Shown: in pieces, positions 6,272-13,080 of the stretch
Layout of the letters: every line of letters begins with the position of its first letter
How positions within the stretch are numbered: the stretch's first letter is position 1
NCBI GenBank assembly: GCA_017437095.1
Contig: JAFSBW010000025.1
Coordinates: 1 to 33,333, forward strand
Source: Oscillospiraceae bacterium
GTDB lineage: Bacteria > Bacillota > Clostridia > Oscillospirales > Oscillospiraceae
Direction of reading: 5' to 3'
Length of the DNA stretch: 33,333 nucleotides
The notes under the pieces: model-generated
What the model was told of the DNA's origin: nothing
What the model saw: the letters and a program-made list of their open reading frames with translations, nothing else
The model's database searches: none
Made by a program: the position numbers and the translations under genes

Positions 6272-6366
6272 GATATAACATAGCGGACGGATATGGAGAG
6301 TGGAGATTTAAGAGTGAAGAGTGAAGATTTCCCTATCTTAACTCTTAACTCTTCAATCTTCAATCT
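6263..6366. repeat. heptad repeats, overlapping the fumarase beta stop codon
   Basis: Three blocks of strict 7-bp units: AAGATAT, AAGATAT, AACATAG (6263-6283); GAGTGAA twice, then GATTTCC (about 6312-6332); and CTTAACT twice, CTTCAAT twice (about 6338-6365). The second and third blocks are roughly inverted with respect to each other. The first block encodes the last two codons and the stop of the fumarase beta subunit. Confidence 0.8.
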
Positions 6367-6394
6367 GCGGTGCCTTTTTGTTTGCTGCAAAATG

Positions 6395-6428
6395 AAAATA
6401 AGCTTGCCCTGAGGGGCAAGCTTATTTT
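6395..6428. terminator. bidirectional intrinsic terminator
   Basis: A perfect 15-bp stem (6395-6409 with 6414-6428) with A4 and T6 flanks lies between the convergent fumarase and ECF genes, touching the stop codon of the latter. Confidence 0.88.
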
Positions 6429-7001
6429 TTATATGCTCAGGTGGCTCTTGTCCAGAGCCTTGCGGATGGCCACTGCCAGCAGCGGCGCGCCGATGATGGC
6501 CACGGCGGCGTTAAAGGCGGTAGCAGGCAGCTTGCCTACCACACCCAGCCAGGCGGTTTCGGCGCTCAGGCCCTGCATCAGCATGCCGCTGTAGAAATAG
6601 CTCTTGGAAAGGTACAGCACCGCGTAGGTAACCGCGCCGGCAACGGTAGCTGCCAAGGCCTTCAGGTACACGCCCCACTTTTTGGGCAGAGAGCGCATCA
6701 CCAGCCCGGCCACCAGGCCGTAAGCGCCTTTGGTAAGGAAGGTGATCCAGCATTCGGACATATAGGCCGGCTCCAGCAGGATGTCATACAGCGCGGAGCC
6801 CAGGCCGGAAGCCAGGCCGCCCAGCCAGGGGCCAAGCAAAATGCCGTCCAGAGCGCAAAGGGTATTGCCCAGGTGGAAAGCCGCCTGGCCGCCTACGGTA
6901 ATGGGGATACGGATGCGCAGGGTAGCGCTGACCATGGTAAGCGCTGCCATCAGGGCGGTAAATACGATCCGCCGGGTAGAAATTGCCTGCTTGTGCTGCA
7001 T
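6429..7001 (-). CDS. ECF transporter S component (substrate-binding membrane protein), 190 aa
   Basis: A small integral membrane protein with about six hydrophobic segments. After a short basic N-terminus comes IVFTALMAALTMVSATLRIRIP, then FHLGNTLCALDGILLGPWLGGLASGLGSALYD, a block typical of ECF S components of the ECF-ribofla_trS type. These proteins bind a vitamin or similar micronutrient and work with a shared EcfA-A'-T module. The substrate cannot be told from sequence, and no riboswitch class I recognise precedes the gene. The leader (7002-7052) contains a GGGCA..TGCCC hairpin before the GGGAGG site. The ATG at 7001 was chosen by that site; the -10 is TATAAT (7059-7064) with a weak -35. 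No ECF ATPase lies beside it, so it probably uses a remote module. Confidence 0.82.
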   Translation of the reverse strand: MQHKQAISTRRIVFTALMAALTMVSATLRIRIPITVGGQAAFHLGNTLCALDGILLGPWLGGLASGLGSALYDILLEPAYMSECWITFLTKGAYGLVAGLVMRSLPKKWGVYLKALAATVAGAVTYAVLYLSKSYFYSGMLMQGLSAETAWLGVVGKLPATAFNAAVAIIGAPLLAVAIRKALDKSHLSI

Positions 7002-7142
7002 AATGCTGCCTCCCTGGGGCAAAGGGGAAAACCCTGCCCGCAAAATCAAGATGGGCTCATTATAGCACCGTCTGGCAATAAATACAGTACCAAAATACGC
7101 CTTAAAAATAGGGCCAGTTTGGGTTTTGACCCCCAAATTTCC

Positions 7143-8258
7143 TTAACCCTTTCCCCTGGGGATCCGGGCCAGGGCGAAGCACACCGCGCTGTATACGGCC
7201 AGCCAGCCCAGCCGGGAGAAATCGGTAATGGCCCAAAGATAGTGGCTCAGGGGCATCAGGTAGCTTACCGGCTTCAAAGGATTCAGGGTAAGGAACACCG
7301 GCGAGCATACCAGCGCGGCCACCGTAACCACCGGCAGCGCCCCGGCCAGGGCGCTCAGGGGCTTTAGCAGCCGGGAAAGGGCCATAGAGAAGCAAACGCA
7401 GGCCAGGGCCAGCCCCAGGGCGCACAAAAGCTCCTTGTACCAGGCCACGCCCATGCCCGTTACCGCCAGGGCGGCCACAGCCGCCAGGCTCAGCGCCAGG
7501 CAGGTCCAAAGCCCGCCTACCAGCTCCGGCAGCCAGGCCAGGCGGTAGGGGAGGTAGCGGAAAGTGCCAGATTGCTCATCCCGCTTGTGGTACATGCTGC
7601 TGCCCAGGCCGCCCAGCAGCACGATGGCCGCCAGCAGGCCTCTAACCGGGGAAGCCAGGTGGCTTTCCGGCTGGGAGTAGCCGTCTACCTGGGTGTAGGC
7701 AAAAAGCTCTCCGGGGATCTGGGTGTTTTCCCAGAAGGCCAGCTTCTCCTGCTCAGAAAGCTGGGCCATGGCCTGGCTTTCTTCCGGCAGCCGGGCCAGG
7801 TACAGCTGGCGCACCATAGCCTCGTATACGCTCATATTCAGCCGCTCCCGGGCCAGGGTCAGCAGGGGCATTTCCTCCCGCTGGTAAACCGTCACAAAGG
7901 CATCCTTGGCCGAGCGGGTGCGCAGGAATTTCTTTACATTTTCCTCCATCCCGGCGTGGAACACCCAGGCGCAGTCGGCCTTGCCGTAGCGCACCTTGTC
8001 GGCGGCCTCCGCCCGGCTGTCGCACAGCACAAAGCGGATCAGCTCCGAGCTTTCCGGCAGGGCTTCCATAGTTGCTTTGGCCAGAGGGTCGGCTTGGTCA
8101 TCCCTGGCCAGAGCCACGGTGACCACACCCGCATCCCCCTTTGTCCCCGCGGCGTAGCCCAGGGTGAGCAGAGGAATCAGCGCCAGCAGCACCAGAAAAC
8201 CGGGCCGGCGCAGCAGCCGCTTGCCCAGCAGCCATACAAAAGCAAAAGGCTTACTCAT
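7143..8258 (-). CDS. ABC-2 type transporter permease, 371 aa
   Basis: Third gene of a three-gene ABC export system. An N-terminal transmembrane segment (about 18-36, PGFLVLLALIPLLTLGYAAG) is followed by a large extracytoplasmic domain to about residue 205. Four to five clustered membrane helices then run to the C-terminus, the layout of ABC-2 family half-permeases such as PF12698 proteins. The ATG at 8258 follows GGAGGTGG and overlaps the stop of the upstream permease (ATGA), indicating coupled translation. The open frame continues further upstream, but only as a shadow of that neighbour. The family exports drugs, peptides or lipids; the cargo is unknown here. Confidence 0.85.
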   Translation of the reverse strand: MSKPFAFVWLLGKRLLRRPGFLVLLALIPLLTLGYAAGTKGDAGVVTVALARDDQADPLAKATMEALPESSELIRFVLCDSRAEAADKVRYGKADCAWVFHAGMEENVKKFLRTRSAKDAFVTVYQREEMPLLTLARERLNMSVYEAMVRQLYLARLPEESQAMAQLSEQEKLAFWENTQIPGELFAYTQVDGYSQPESHLASPVRGLLAAIVLLGGLGSSMYHKRDEQSGTFRYLPYRLAWLPELVGGLWTCLALSLAAVAALAVTGMGVAWYKELLCALGLALACVCFSMALSRLLKPLSALAGALPVVTVAALVCSPVFLTLNPLKPVSYLMPLSHYLWAITDFSRLGWLAVYSAVCFALARIPRGKG

Positions 8259-9448
8259 GCGCCCACCTCCCCAGCGCGGATGCGCCGCACCCGGCCCACC
8301 AGAGCCAGGGCCAGAAAGGCAGCGCTGTAGCCCAGCAAGCCCCAAAGGGCGCTGCCGGAGCGGCCGGAAGCAAAATCGGTAAGGTATTGCCGGGCCATGC
8401 CCCCGGGCAGCACAGCCGCCAGGCGCTGGATGCTCTCCGGGAAAAACCAAACCGGGTACATGCACCCGCAAACCAGGGCCATGGCCAGCGCCGTAAAGAA
8501 ATACAGCAGCACGCCCCCCAGCAGCTGGCGCATCCAGCTATAGCAAAGAAAGGCCAGGGCAGCCACCATTGCGGCAATGGGCAGCATAGGCAGCATGGAT
8601 AGCTTGATCTGGGGAATGGCCAGGCTTACTCCCAGCAGCAGCACGGCAAGGCACACTACCTCTCCGGCGAAAAGCACCAGGTAGTCTATCAGGCTCTGGC
8701 CGATGTCGCTGCGGCCACGGCTGCGCAGCAGGATATTCACCCCCGCGTTTTGCAGCACCGACATAGGGGCAAAGCTCAGCGCCGCCATCAGCGCCAGAGT
8801 CACCGCCAGGCCGCAGGCCATATATTCGGCAAAGCCCGGGGCATCCCCCACGCCCAAAAGCTCTACCTGGCCGGTGCGGTTGCGCAAAAATATGTACTGG
8901 GCCAGCTCCTCGCTGAATTCATTGAGCACCCGGTTGGCCTCCTCATGGCCGATATAAGGCTCCAGGGCCGCGTAAGCGCCAAAGCTGGCTTTTTGGGATT
9001 GCAGCAGCAGCCGGGAGATAATGGCGGTGACCTCCTGCTGAAACAGGGTGTTCATGCCGCCGGCGTTGGCTTTGGTAATATAGCGGATGGTAAGGATCTC
9101 CCCCCGGTTGGCAGCGCTGACAAACCCCGGCGGGATCACGGCGTAGGCATTGATCTGGCCGCTTTCCAGGGCGGCTTCGGCCTCTTCCTCGGAAAATTCC
9201 TGCATATCTACGGCAAAGCCCAGATCGTCCAGGCTTTCAATGGCGCTCAGGCCCAGGCGGAGCATGCCGCTGTCCGGGATGCCTACGATGCCGATGGGAA
9301 ACCGCGTGCGGCTATCCTCCTGGCTTTGCCCGGCCAGCATAGCCATAGCGCCCAGCACCAGGCATACCGTAAGCAGCGCCATGGCAGGCACAGCCCAAAC
9401 CAGCGCCTTGCCCAGGCGCTTGAGTTGGATCAAGGTATATTTTCCCAT
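8255..9448 (-). CDS. ABC-2 type transporter permease, 397 aa
   Basis: Second gene of the exporter and a divergent relative of the next permease. It has an N-terminal helix at about 14-40 (ALVWAVPAMALLTVCLVLGAM), an extracytoplasmic domain of about 175 residues beginning SQEDSRTRFPIGIVG, then about five to six helices from residue 220 onward (MACGLAVTLALMAALSF and others). Together the two permeases should form the heterodimeric membrane channel served by the ATPase upstream. The ATG at 9448 sits one base after the ATPase stop codon, behind ACGGAGAG. Two permeases of this type with one ATPase resemble self-protection or antimicrobial peptide exporters, but no peptide gene or regulator is adjacent. 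Confidence 0.85.
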   Translation of the reverse strand: MGKYTLIQLKRLGKALVWAVPAMALLTVCLVLGAMAMLAGQSQEDSRTRFPIGIVGIPDSGMLRLGLSAIESLDDLGFAVDMQEFSEEEAEAALESGQINAYAVIPPGFVSAANRGEILTIRYITKANAGGMNTLFQQEVTAIISRLLLQSQKASFGAYAALEPYIGHEEANRVLNEFSEELAQYIFLRNRTGQVELLGVGDAPGFAEYMACGLAVTLALMAALSFAPMSVLQNAGVNILLRSRGRSDIGQSLIDYLVLFAGEVVCLAVLLLGVSLAIPQIKLSMLPMLPIAAMVAALAFLCYSWMRQLLGGVLLYFFTALAMALVCGCMYPVWFFPESIQRLAAVLPGGMARQYLTDFASGRSGSALWGLLGYSAAFLALALVGRVRRIRAGEVGA

Positions 9449-9449
9449 A

Positions 9450-10118
9450 TTACAGGCTCTCCGTCAGCCGCTGCAGGTCGCCATCGTATTGGTAGGGCGT
9501 TAAGCGGCCGTTTTTCAAGATGTACCAGCTGTCGCAAAGCTTCAGCTCCGATTCTTCGTGGGTAGTAAGCAGCACGATGCCGCCGCTTTGCCGGTAGGCG
9601 CGCAGATAGGCGGCGATATCCTGCTTGCATTGCAGATCCAGCGCGGCGGTAGGCTCGTCCAGCAGCAGCACCGGGGGGCGCTTTGCCATGGCGCAGCCGA
9701 TGGAAAGCCGCTTTTTCATGCCGCCGGAAAGCTTGCTTACCCGCTTGCCGATAAACTCCCCAATGCCCAGCATGGCAAGGATGCCCCCCTGCAGCTCCTG
9801 CTCCAGCTCCTTGCGGCTGTACCACAGCGCCAGATTGTCCCGGGCGGTAAGCTCCGGGATCAGGGGCGTGCCCTGGGGCACATAGCCCACCAGGCGGCTG
9901 CGCAGGCTTTCGTCGGAAAACAGCTGCTTGCCGTCTATGGCGAAGCTGCCGCCGTCCGGCTTCTGCACCCCCGCCAATATGGAAAGCAGGGTAGATTTAC
10001 CGCTGCCGTTGGCGCCTAAAATGGCGATGCAGCTGCCGCTTTGGGCGCTAAGGCAAATATCACACAGCACCTGCTGGCGCCGGTAACTCTTTTTCAGACC
10101 TTCGATGGTAAGCTCCAT
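9450..10118 (-). CDS. ABC transporter ATP-binding protein, 222 aa
   Basis: Complete ABC ATPase: Walker A GANGSGKST (35-43), Q-loop YVPQGTPLIPELT (about 79-91), signature LSGGMKKR (130-137), Walker B VLLLDEP (150-156), D-loop ALDL, and switch histidine H187 in LLTTHEES. It powers the two downstream permeases, to which it is coupled by a one-base gap. The GGMKKR signature and short length are typical of exporters of the CcmA/drug-efflux type. The ATG at 10118 follows TGGAGGG; the upstream extension has no such site and crosses the promoter. A consensus promoter at 10149-10177 drives the whole operon. Confidence 0.93.
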   Translation of the reverse strand: MELTIEGLKKSYRRQQVLCDICLSAQSGSCIAILGANGSGKSTLLSILAGVQKPDGGSFAIDGKQLFSDESLRSRLVGYVPQGTPLIPELTARDNLALWYSRKELEQELQGGILAMLGIGEFIGKRVSKLSGGMKKRLSIGCAMAKRPPVLLLDEPTAALDLQCKQDIAAYLRAYRQSGGIVLLTTHEESELKLCDSWYILKNGRLTPYQYDGDLQRLTESL

Positions 10119-10148
10119 ACGATCCCTCCAGGGTTTTTTATTGGTTAA

Positions 10149-10177
10149 ATTATACCACCGCCGCAGCCAAAAGGCAA
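10149..10177 (-). promoter_or_regulatory. sigma-A promoter of the ABC exporter operon
   Basis: Minus strand: -35 TTGCCT (10172-10177), 17-bp spacer, -10 TATAAT (10149-10154), about 31 bp before the ATPase start. Confidence 0.8.
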
Positions 10178-10209
10178 TCCCCCCAAAAAGCGACGGCTTT
10201 CCCATATGC

Positions 10210-10240
10210 AAAAAGCGCCTCCAAAAATCGGAGGCGCTTT
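10210..10240 (-). terminator. intrinsic terminator of the MORN-repeat gene
   Basis: AAAGCGCCTCC (10212-10222) pairs with GGAGGCGCTTT (10230-10240) and, on the minus strand, is followed by a U-tract. It starts 3 bp after the stop codon. Confidence 0.85.
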
Positions 10241-10242
10241 GG

Positions 10243-11400
10243 CTATTCAGCATTTTCCCGGGGCGGCTCCGGGCCGATAAATTCATCCTTTTCAAACCAG
10301 CCGGCCTGAACAGTTCCGTCCGCCTGGGTCAGCACGCCCTGGCCGTGGCGGCAGCCCCGGTGGTCAAGCTCGCCTATATAGATGCTGCCGTCGCTGTAGC
10401 GTTTTTCTCCCTGGCCCACGATTTCTCCCATTTCGTAGGTGCAGACCATACGGGTGCCGTCGGCATAGGTATAAACGCAGCTGCCATGGGCTTTGTCTCT
10501 TTCAAAATATCCGTCCAAAACATCGCCGCACGCAAAGGTGTATACGCATTTGCCGTGGCGTTGATCGTTTTCATAATATCCGGCATAGACATTGCCGTTT
10601 GCATAGCGGTTAACGCCATAGCCGTGGCGTTTTCCCTCCACAAATTCTCCCTCAAAATCATGCTTGGCGCTGGTATATTTGCCGTGCCCGTGCCGCTTAC
10701 CGAATTGCCACTGGCCCTCGTAGCAAACGCCGTTGGGATAGACCATAATACCGTAGCCGTGCCTTTCGTCGTTTCGGTACTCTCCCTCGTAGTGGCAGCC
10801 GTCGTCCCAATCCGTGATGCCCTTTCCGTGCCAAAGGCCGTTGAGAAAATCTCCTTCATAGCGATAGCGAACATATTGCCGCACGCCGTGGCCGGTAAAC
10901 ATATAGGCGCTGCCGGGGGCGGGGACATTTTTGTGAAACAGCAGCTTTCCGTTGTACCATAGGCCCCTATGGCGCTTTCCCGCGGCGTCGGTATAGCTGC
11001 CCCAGCCGGTAAAGCGGCCGTTGTAACGCAGGCCGGTATAGCTTTCGCCGCTGGGCCAGGTAGAAACGCCCCAGCCGTGGGCCATATCCCGGCTCCATTT
11101 GCCTTCATAAGCGGAATGATCGTGGAATACCTCACGGCCACGGCCCCAGCGAAGGCCATGTTTGTGCTGCCCTTCGTAGCGCTCACCCCTGGGCCCGGTA
11201 TATACCCCATTGCCCCAGCGCAGGCCCTTTCGGAATTCCCCTTCGTAAACCTCACCGCCGGGATAGGTCGCGGTTATTTTCCCCTGGGGGATGCCGTCTT
11301 TCCACTGGCCCTCAAAAACCGTGCCGTCGGGATGCTCCCAACGGCCCCAGCCGTTGAGCAGCCCCTGCTCGCCCCGCACTTGCTTAGGAAGATAACCCAT
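10243..11400 (-). CDS. MORN-repeat protein, 385 aa
   Basis: Almost the whole protein is a tandem of MORN units, about 23 residues each and roughly 13-14 in number. The consensus is YEGxWxxGxxHGxGxxxYxxG (examples: YEGEFRKGLRWGNGVY, YEGEYRNDERHGYGIMVYPNG, FEGEFVEGKRHGYG, YIGELDHRGCRHGQG). MORN repeats form elongated beta-hairpin solenoids. In eukaryotes they contact membranes or partner proteins, and in bacteria their role is mostly unknown. No signal peptide, transmembrane helix or catalytic domain is seen, so it should be a cytosolic scaffold. The ATG at 11400 follows AAAGGAGG; the 21 in-frame codons upstream overlap the promoter. It is a single-gene unit with its own promoter and terminator, directly downstream of a structured RNA. 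Confidence 0.92.
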   Translation of the reverse strand: MGYLPKQVRGEQGLLNGWGRWEHPDGTVFEGQWKDGIPQGKITATYPGGEVYEGEFRKGLRWGNGVYTGPRGERYEGQHKHGLRWGRGREVFHDHSAYEGKWSRDMAHGWGVSTWPSGESYTGLRYNGRFTGWGSYTDAAGKRHRGLWYNGKLLFHKNVPAPGSAYMFTGHGVRQYVRYRYEGDFLNGLWHGKGITDWDDGCHYEGEYRNDERHGYGIMVYPNGVCYEGQWQFGKRHGHGKYTSAKHDFEGEFVEGKRHGYGVNRYANGNVYAGYYENDQRHGKCVYTFACGDVLDGYFERDKAHGSCVYTYADGTRMVCTYEMGEIVGQGEKRYSDGSIYIGELDHRGCRHGQGVLTQADGTVQAGWFEKDEFIGPEPPRENAE

Positions 11401-11434
11401 AAAAACGCCTCCTTTGCCTGTAGCTGTTAAAATA

Positions 11435-11463
11435 ATTGTAACACGCCCACCTTGCGCCGTCAA
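11435..11463 (-). promoter_or_regulatory. sigma-A promoter of the MORN-repeat gene
   Basis: Minus strand: -35 TTGACG (11458-11463), 17-bp spacer, -10 TACAAT (11435-11440), 35 bp ahead of the start codon. Confidence 0.75.
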
Positions 11464-11489
11464 GGCAACGCTGAGAGATTTTATTGGGC

Positions 11490-11700
11490 TTCAGCAGTGC
11501 GTCCAGATAAAGAATCATCCCCCGCGCCCAATCCCTTCCCCCGGGGTGGTGCTACGCGCAGCGAATCAAAAACCCCATGATTTCTAGAAAGTGTCAGCCC
11601 ATAGGGCTGACGGATGAGGAACGCGGGCAGAAATCTGACTTTTCCCATCTGTCCAGGCTTCCTCCCGAGCCTAACTAGATAGAGAAGACACAGGACGGTT
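11490..11700 (-). ncRNA. structured non-coding RNA, possibly raiA RNA
   Basis: The 260-bp open frame here shows no protein character. The minus strand instead has nested pairings: CAGAT (11647-11651) with ATCTG (11504-11508); GATTTCT (11629-11635) with AGAAATC (11579-11585); a strong hairpin GTCAGCCC/GGGCTGAC (11593-11611); a small hairpin AGGCT/AGCCT (11655-11672); and a possible pseudoknot CCCGCG (11622-11627) with CGCGGG (11521-11526). Length (about 200 nt), GC-rich stems and purine-rich single strands (GGGAAAAGTC) fit a conserved Firmicutes RNA. From memory it most resembles the raiA RNA class, though I cannot run a covariance search. No clear promoter is visible upstream. Confidence 0.55.
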
Positions 11701-11796
11701 ATTTTGTTCCCTTTTGGTTTTGTGTTTTTGGGGAAGACCAGGGGCAATAGAATTGGCCCTTTGTCACTACGGACGGATTCCCTGTATCGTTCAAAA

Positions 11797-12009
11797 TTAC
11801 TTGTTAATTTCCGGTTTGTCGGTACGACACAAAATATAGTCGATGCTCACATTGTAGAACTCCGCCAATCGCAAAAGCGTCTCTGTAGGAGGAATCCTTT
11901 CTCCATTCTCAAACTTGGAGAGAAGCGCCTGCTCAATCCCCGTGTGCATTTGCAGAGAAATCTGTGTATACCCTCTGCTCTTTCGCAATGTTCTTAATCT
12001 GTTTTGCAT
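11797..12009 (-). CDS. XRE-family (HTH_3) transcriptional repressor, 70 aa
   Basis: A minimal Cro/CI-type regulator consisting only of the helix-turn-helix domain: LRTLRKSRGYTQISLQMHTGIEQALLSKFENGERIPPTETLLRLAEFYNVSIDYILCRT. The recognition helix is around IEQALLSKFENG. The ATG at 12009 follows GGTGAT. It is divergent from the 12106-12630 gene, and the 96-bp gap between them holds two near-perfect palindromes containing TGACA..TGTCA. The protein should therefore repress its neighbour and probably itself (inference). Both genes are AT-rich compared with the window and form a self-contained cassette. Confidence 0.88.
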   Translation of the reverse strand: MQNRLRTLRKSRGYTQISLQMHTGIEQALLSKFENGERIPPTETLLRLAEFYNVSIDYILCRTDKPEINK

Positions 12010-12019
12010 AATATCACCA

Positions 12020-12034
12020 ATGACATTATGTCAT
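12020..12034. promoter_or_regulatory. operator O1 of the XRE cassette
   Basis: ATGACATTATGTCAT is a palindrome broken only at its centre, located 11 bp ahead of the XRE start codon. It shares the TGACA/TGTCA half-sites with O2. Confidence 0.7.
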
Positions 12035-12042
12035 ATTTTATC

Positions 12043-12071
12043 TTGACTATTATGACAGGTTGTCATATAAT
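12043..12071 (+). promoter_or_regulatory. promoter of the zinc-ribbon gene with operator O2 in the spacer
   Basis: -35 TTGACT (12043-12048), 17-bp spacer, -10 TATAAT (12066-12071). The palindrome TATGACA-GGT-TGTCATA (12051-12067) fills the spacer and overlaps the -10, so a bound repressor would block RNA polymerase. Confidence 0.82.
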
Positions 12072-12105
12072 TAGATTGTCCAAAAAATAAAAGGAGAGGA
12101 ACAAC

Positions 12106-12630
12106 ATGAATTTTAACTTACGCGCTATGTTCAAAAAACCCGCTTCCGTAAAGGAAGCAAAGGAAAAGAAGGATACTGCTAAACTGGCAGCCTTAGGCTG
12201 CTTAGGGTCTGCTATTGTTTTAGCAGTTCTCGGCGGCTTGACAAACATTGGCTTTATAGAATCTCTTGGCATGATTCTAATTGTTTTGGCGGTTGTCTGT
12301 TTCTACTTTTGGTATTGTGCCAAGAGCGAAGTAGCTCGATTCCAAACAATTTACTGCGAATGTGGAGAGAAGTATACCTACCCCGATCATGTTACTTATA
12401 AAGAGATAGGAGAGCAAATCTCCTCCGGAAAAGATCCTAACAACGATAATATTATACGACATACCAGCACAAAAGTTACGTTGTTCTGCACATGCCGAAA
12501 GTGCGGCAAAGAACGGACCGTCGACACAACATTTGTTACACAGAAAGATACATTTAATAAACGCGGCGTACTCCTGACTACAAAGACTTATCCGATTGAA
12601 GATCTACTTAAAAATTTCTTTAAGCAATAA
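12106..12630 (+). CDS. membrane protein with cytosolic zinc-ribbon-like domain, 174 aa
   Basis: I do not recognise the family. A basic N-terminus (KKPASVKEAKEKKDTAK) is followed by two hydrophobic helices (about 25-45 and 53-72), then a soluble C-terminal domain with cysteines C84 and C86 (YCECGEKY) and C128, C130 and C133 (FCTCRKCGK), which could bind one zinc ion. The short loop between helices and the positive N-terminus predict both ends in the cytosol. AAAGGAGAGG precedes the ATG at 12106. The gene is controlled by an operator-embedded promoter and is divergent from an XRE repressor. GC content and codon use differ from the housekeeping genes, so recent acquisition is likely. Stress-induced or phage/plasmid-derived function is possible but unproven. 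Confidence 0.75.
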   Translation: MNFNLRAMFKKPASVKEAKEKKDTAKLAALGCLGSAIVLAVLGGLTNIGFIESLGMILIVLAVVCFYFWYCAKSEVARFQTIYCECGEKYTYPDHVTYKEIGEQISSGKDPNNDNIIRHTSTKVTLFCTCRKCGKERTVDTTFVTQKDTFNKRGVLLTTKTYPIEDLLKNFFKQ

Positions 12631-12662
12631 GCCATATCTTCGCACACAAAAAGCAGGAGACA

Positions 12663-12690
12663 GGAGACAAGGGGACGTTCTACTGTCTCC
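12663..12690. repeat. REP-like palindrome (GGAGACA..TGTCTCC)
   Basis: GGAGACA (12663-12669) pairs with TGTCTCC (12684-12690) around AGGGGACGTTCTAC. A direct copy AGGAGACA precedes it at 12655. The GGGGAC(G)TTCT..TGTCTCC pattern is seen in many genomes as REP elements mobilised by RAYT transposases (from memory). Confidence 0.55.
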
Positions 12691-12713
12691 AAGAAAGGCT
12701 GCTACAACCAATA

Positions 12714-12830
12714 ATTGGCAACCGCTAACAATCTTACAGATTGCCATCGGTTGCCAATGGACTTTCCCACGGCCTAAGAAACATGCCCCCGGCATGTTTC
12801 TTGCCTGCCCGCTGGGCAGGCCGGCCTTTC
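12714..12830. repeat. CCCACGGCCTAA element, copy 2
   Basis: An 11-bp stem ATTGGCAACCG/CGGTTGCCAAT (12714-12724, 12748-12758) runs into CCAATGGACTTTCCCACGGCCTAA, then hairpins GAAACATGCC/GGCATGTTTC and GCCTGCCC/GGGCAGGC, ending GCCGGCCTTTCG. Layout and shared blocks match the copy at 2660-2791. No gene is supported between 12631 and 13118. Confidence 0.65.
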
Positions 12831-12848
12831 GTTAAAATGTATAAATTA

Positions 12849-12891
12849 AAAGGCCCTGTGGTAGCTGATTGTCAGCGACCACAGAGCCTTT
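12849..12891. terminator. terminator-like hairpin
   Basis: AAAGGCCCTGTGGT pairs with ACCACAGAGCCTTT (one mismatch), with an inner GCTGA/TCAGC stem. It probably ends transcription of the 12106-12630 gene, which has no closer terminator. Confidence 0.6.
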
Positions 12892-12900
12892 GTTTATTCA

Positions 12901-13080
12901 GTGAAATCGTTCGCTTGCGCTCACGGTGAAATAATTTACTTTGCAAATTGTGAAATTTGATGCTTGCGCATCAAGTGAAATGAAATAAATCCCTATGTGC
13001 CGCAGCACATTTCACATTGCGAAGCAATATTTCACTGCCGAAGGCAATTTCACAAATCCCGCAAGGGATTTATTTCGTTG
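12901..13080 (-). repeat. GTGAAAT hairpin array, full copy 2
   Basis: Read on the minus strand: CAACGAAATAAATCCC-TTGC-GGGATTTGTGAAAT, then hairpins TGCCTTCGGCA, ATTGCTTCGCAAT and TGTGCTGCGGCACA separated by GTGAAAT, then AGGGATTTATTTC. Hairpins TTGATGCGCAAGCATCAA, AATTTGCAAAGTAAATT and CGTGAGCGCAAGCGAACG follow, separated by ATTTCAC. This is the same 3+3 layout as copy 1 with different hairpins. The fixed end abuts the U-tract of the tRNA terminator at 13081-13117. Confidence 0.88.

Noticed and set aside
11481-11747. 88-aa leftward open frame
   Set aside because: Covers the structured RNA; no start signal and no protein-like composition.
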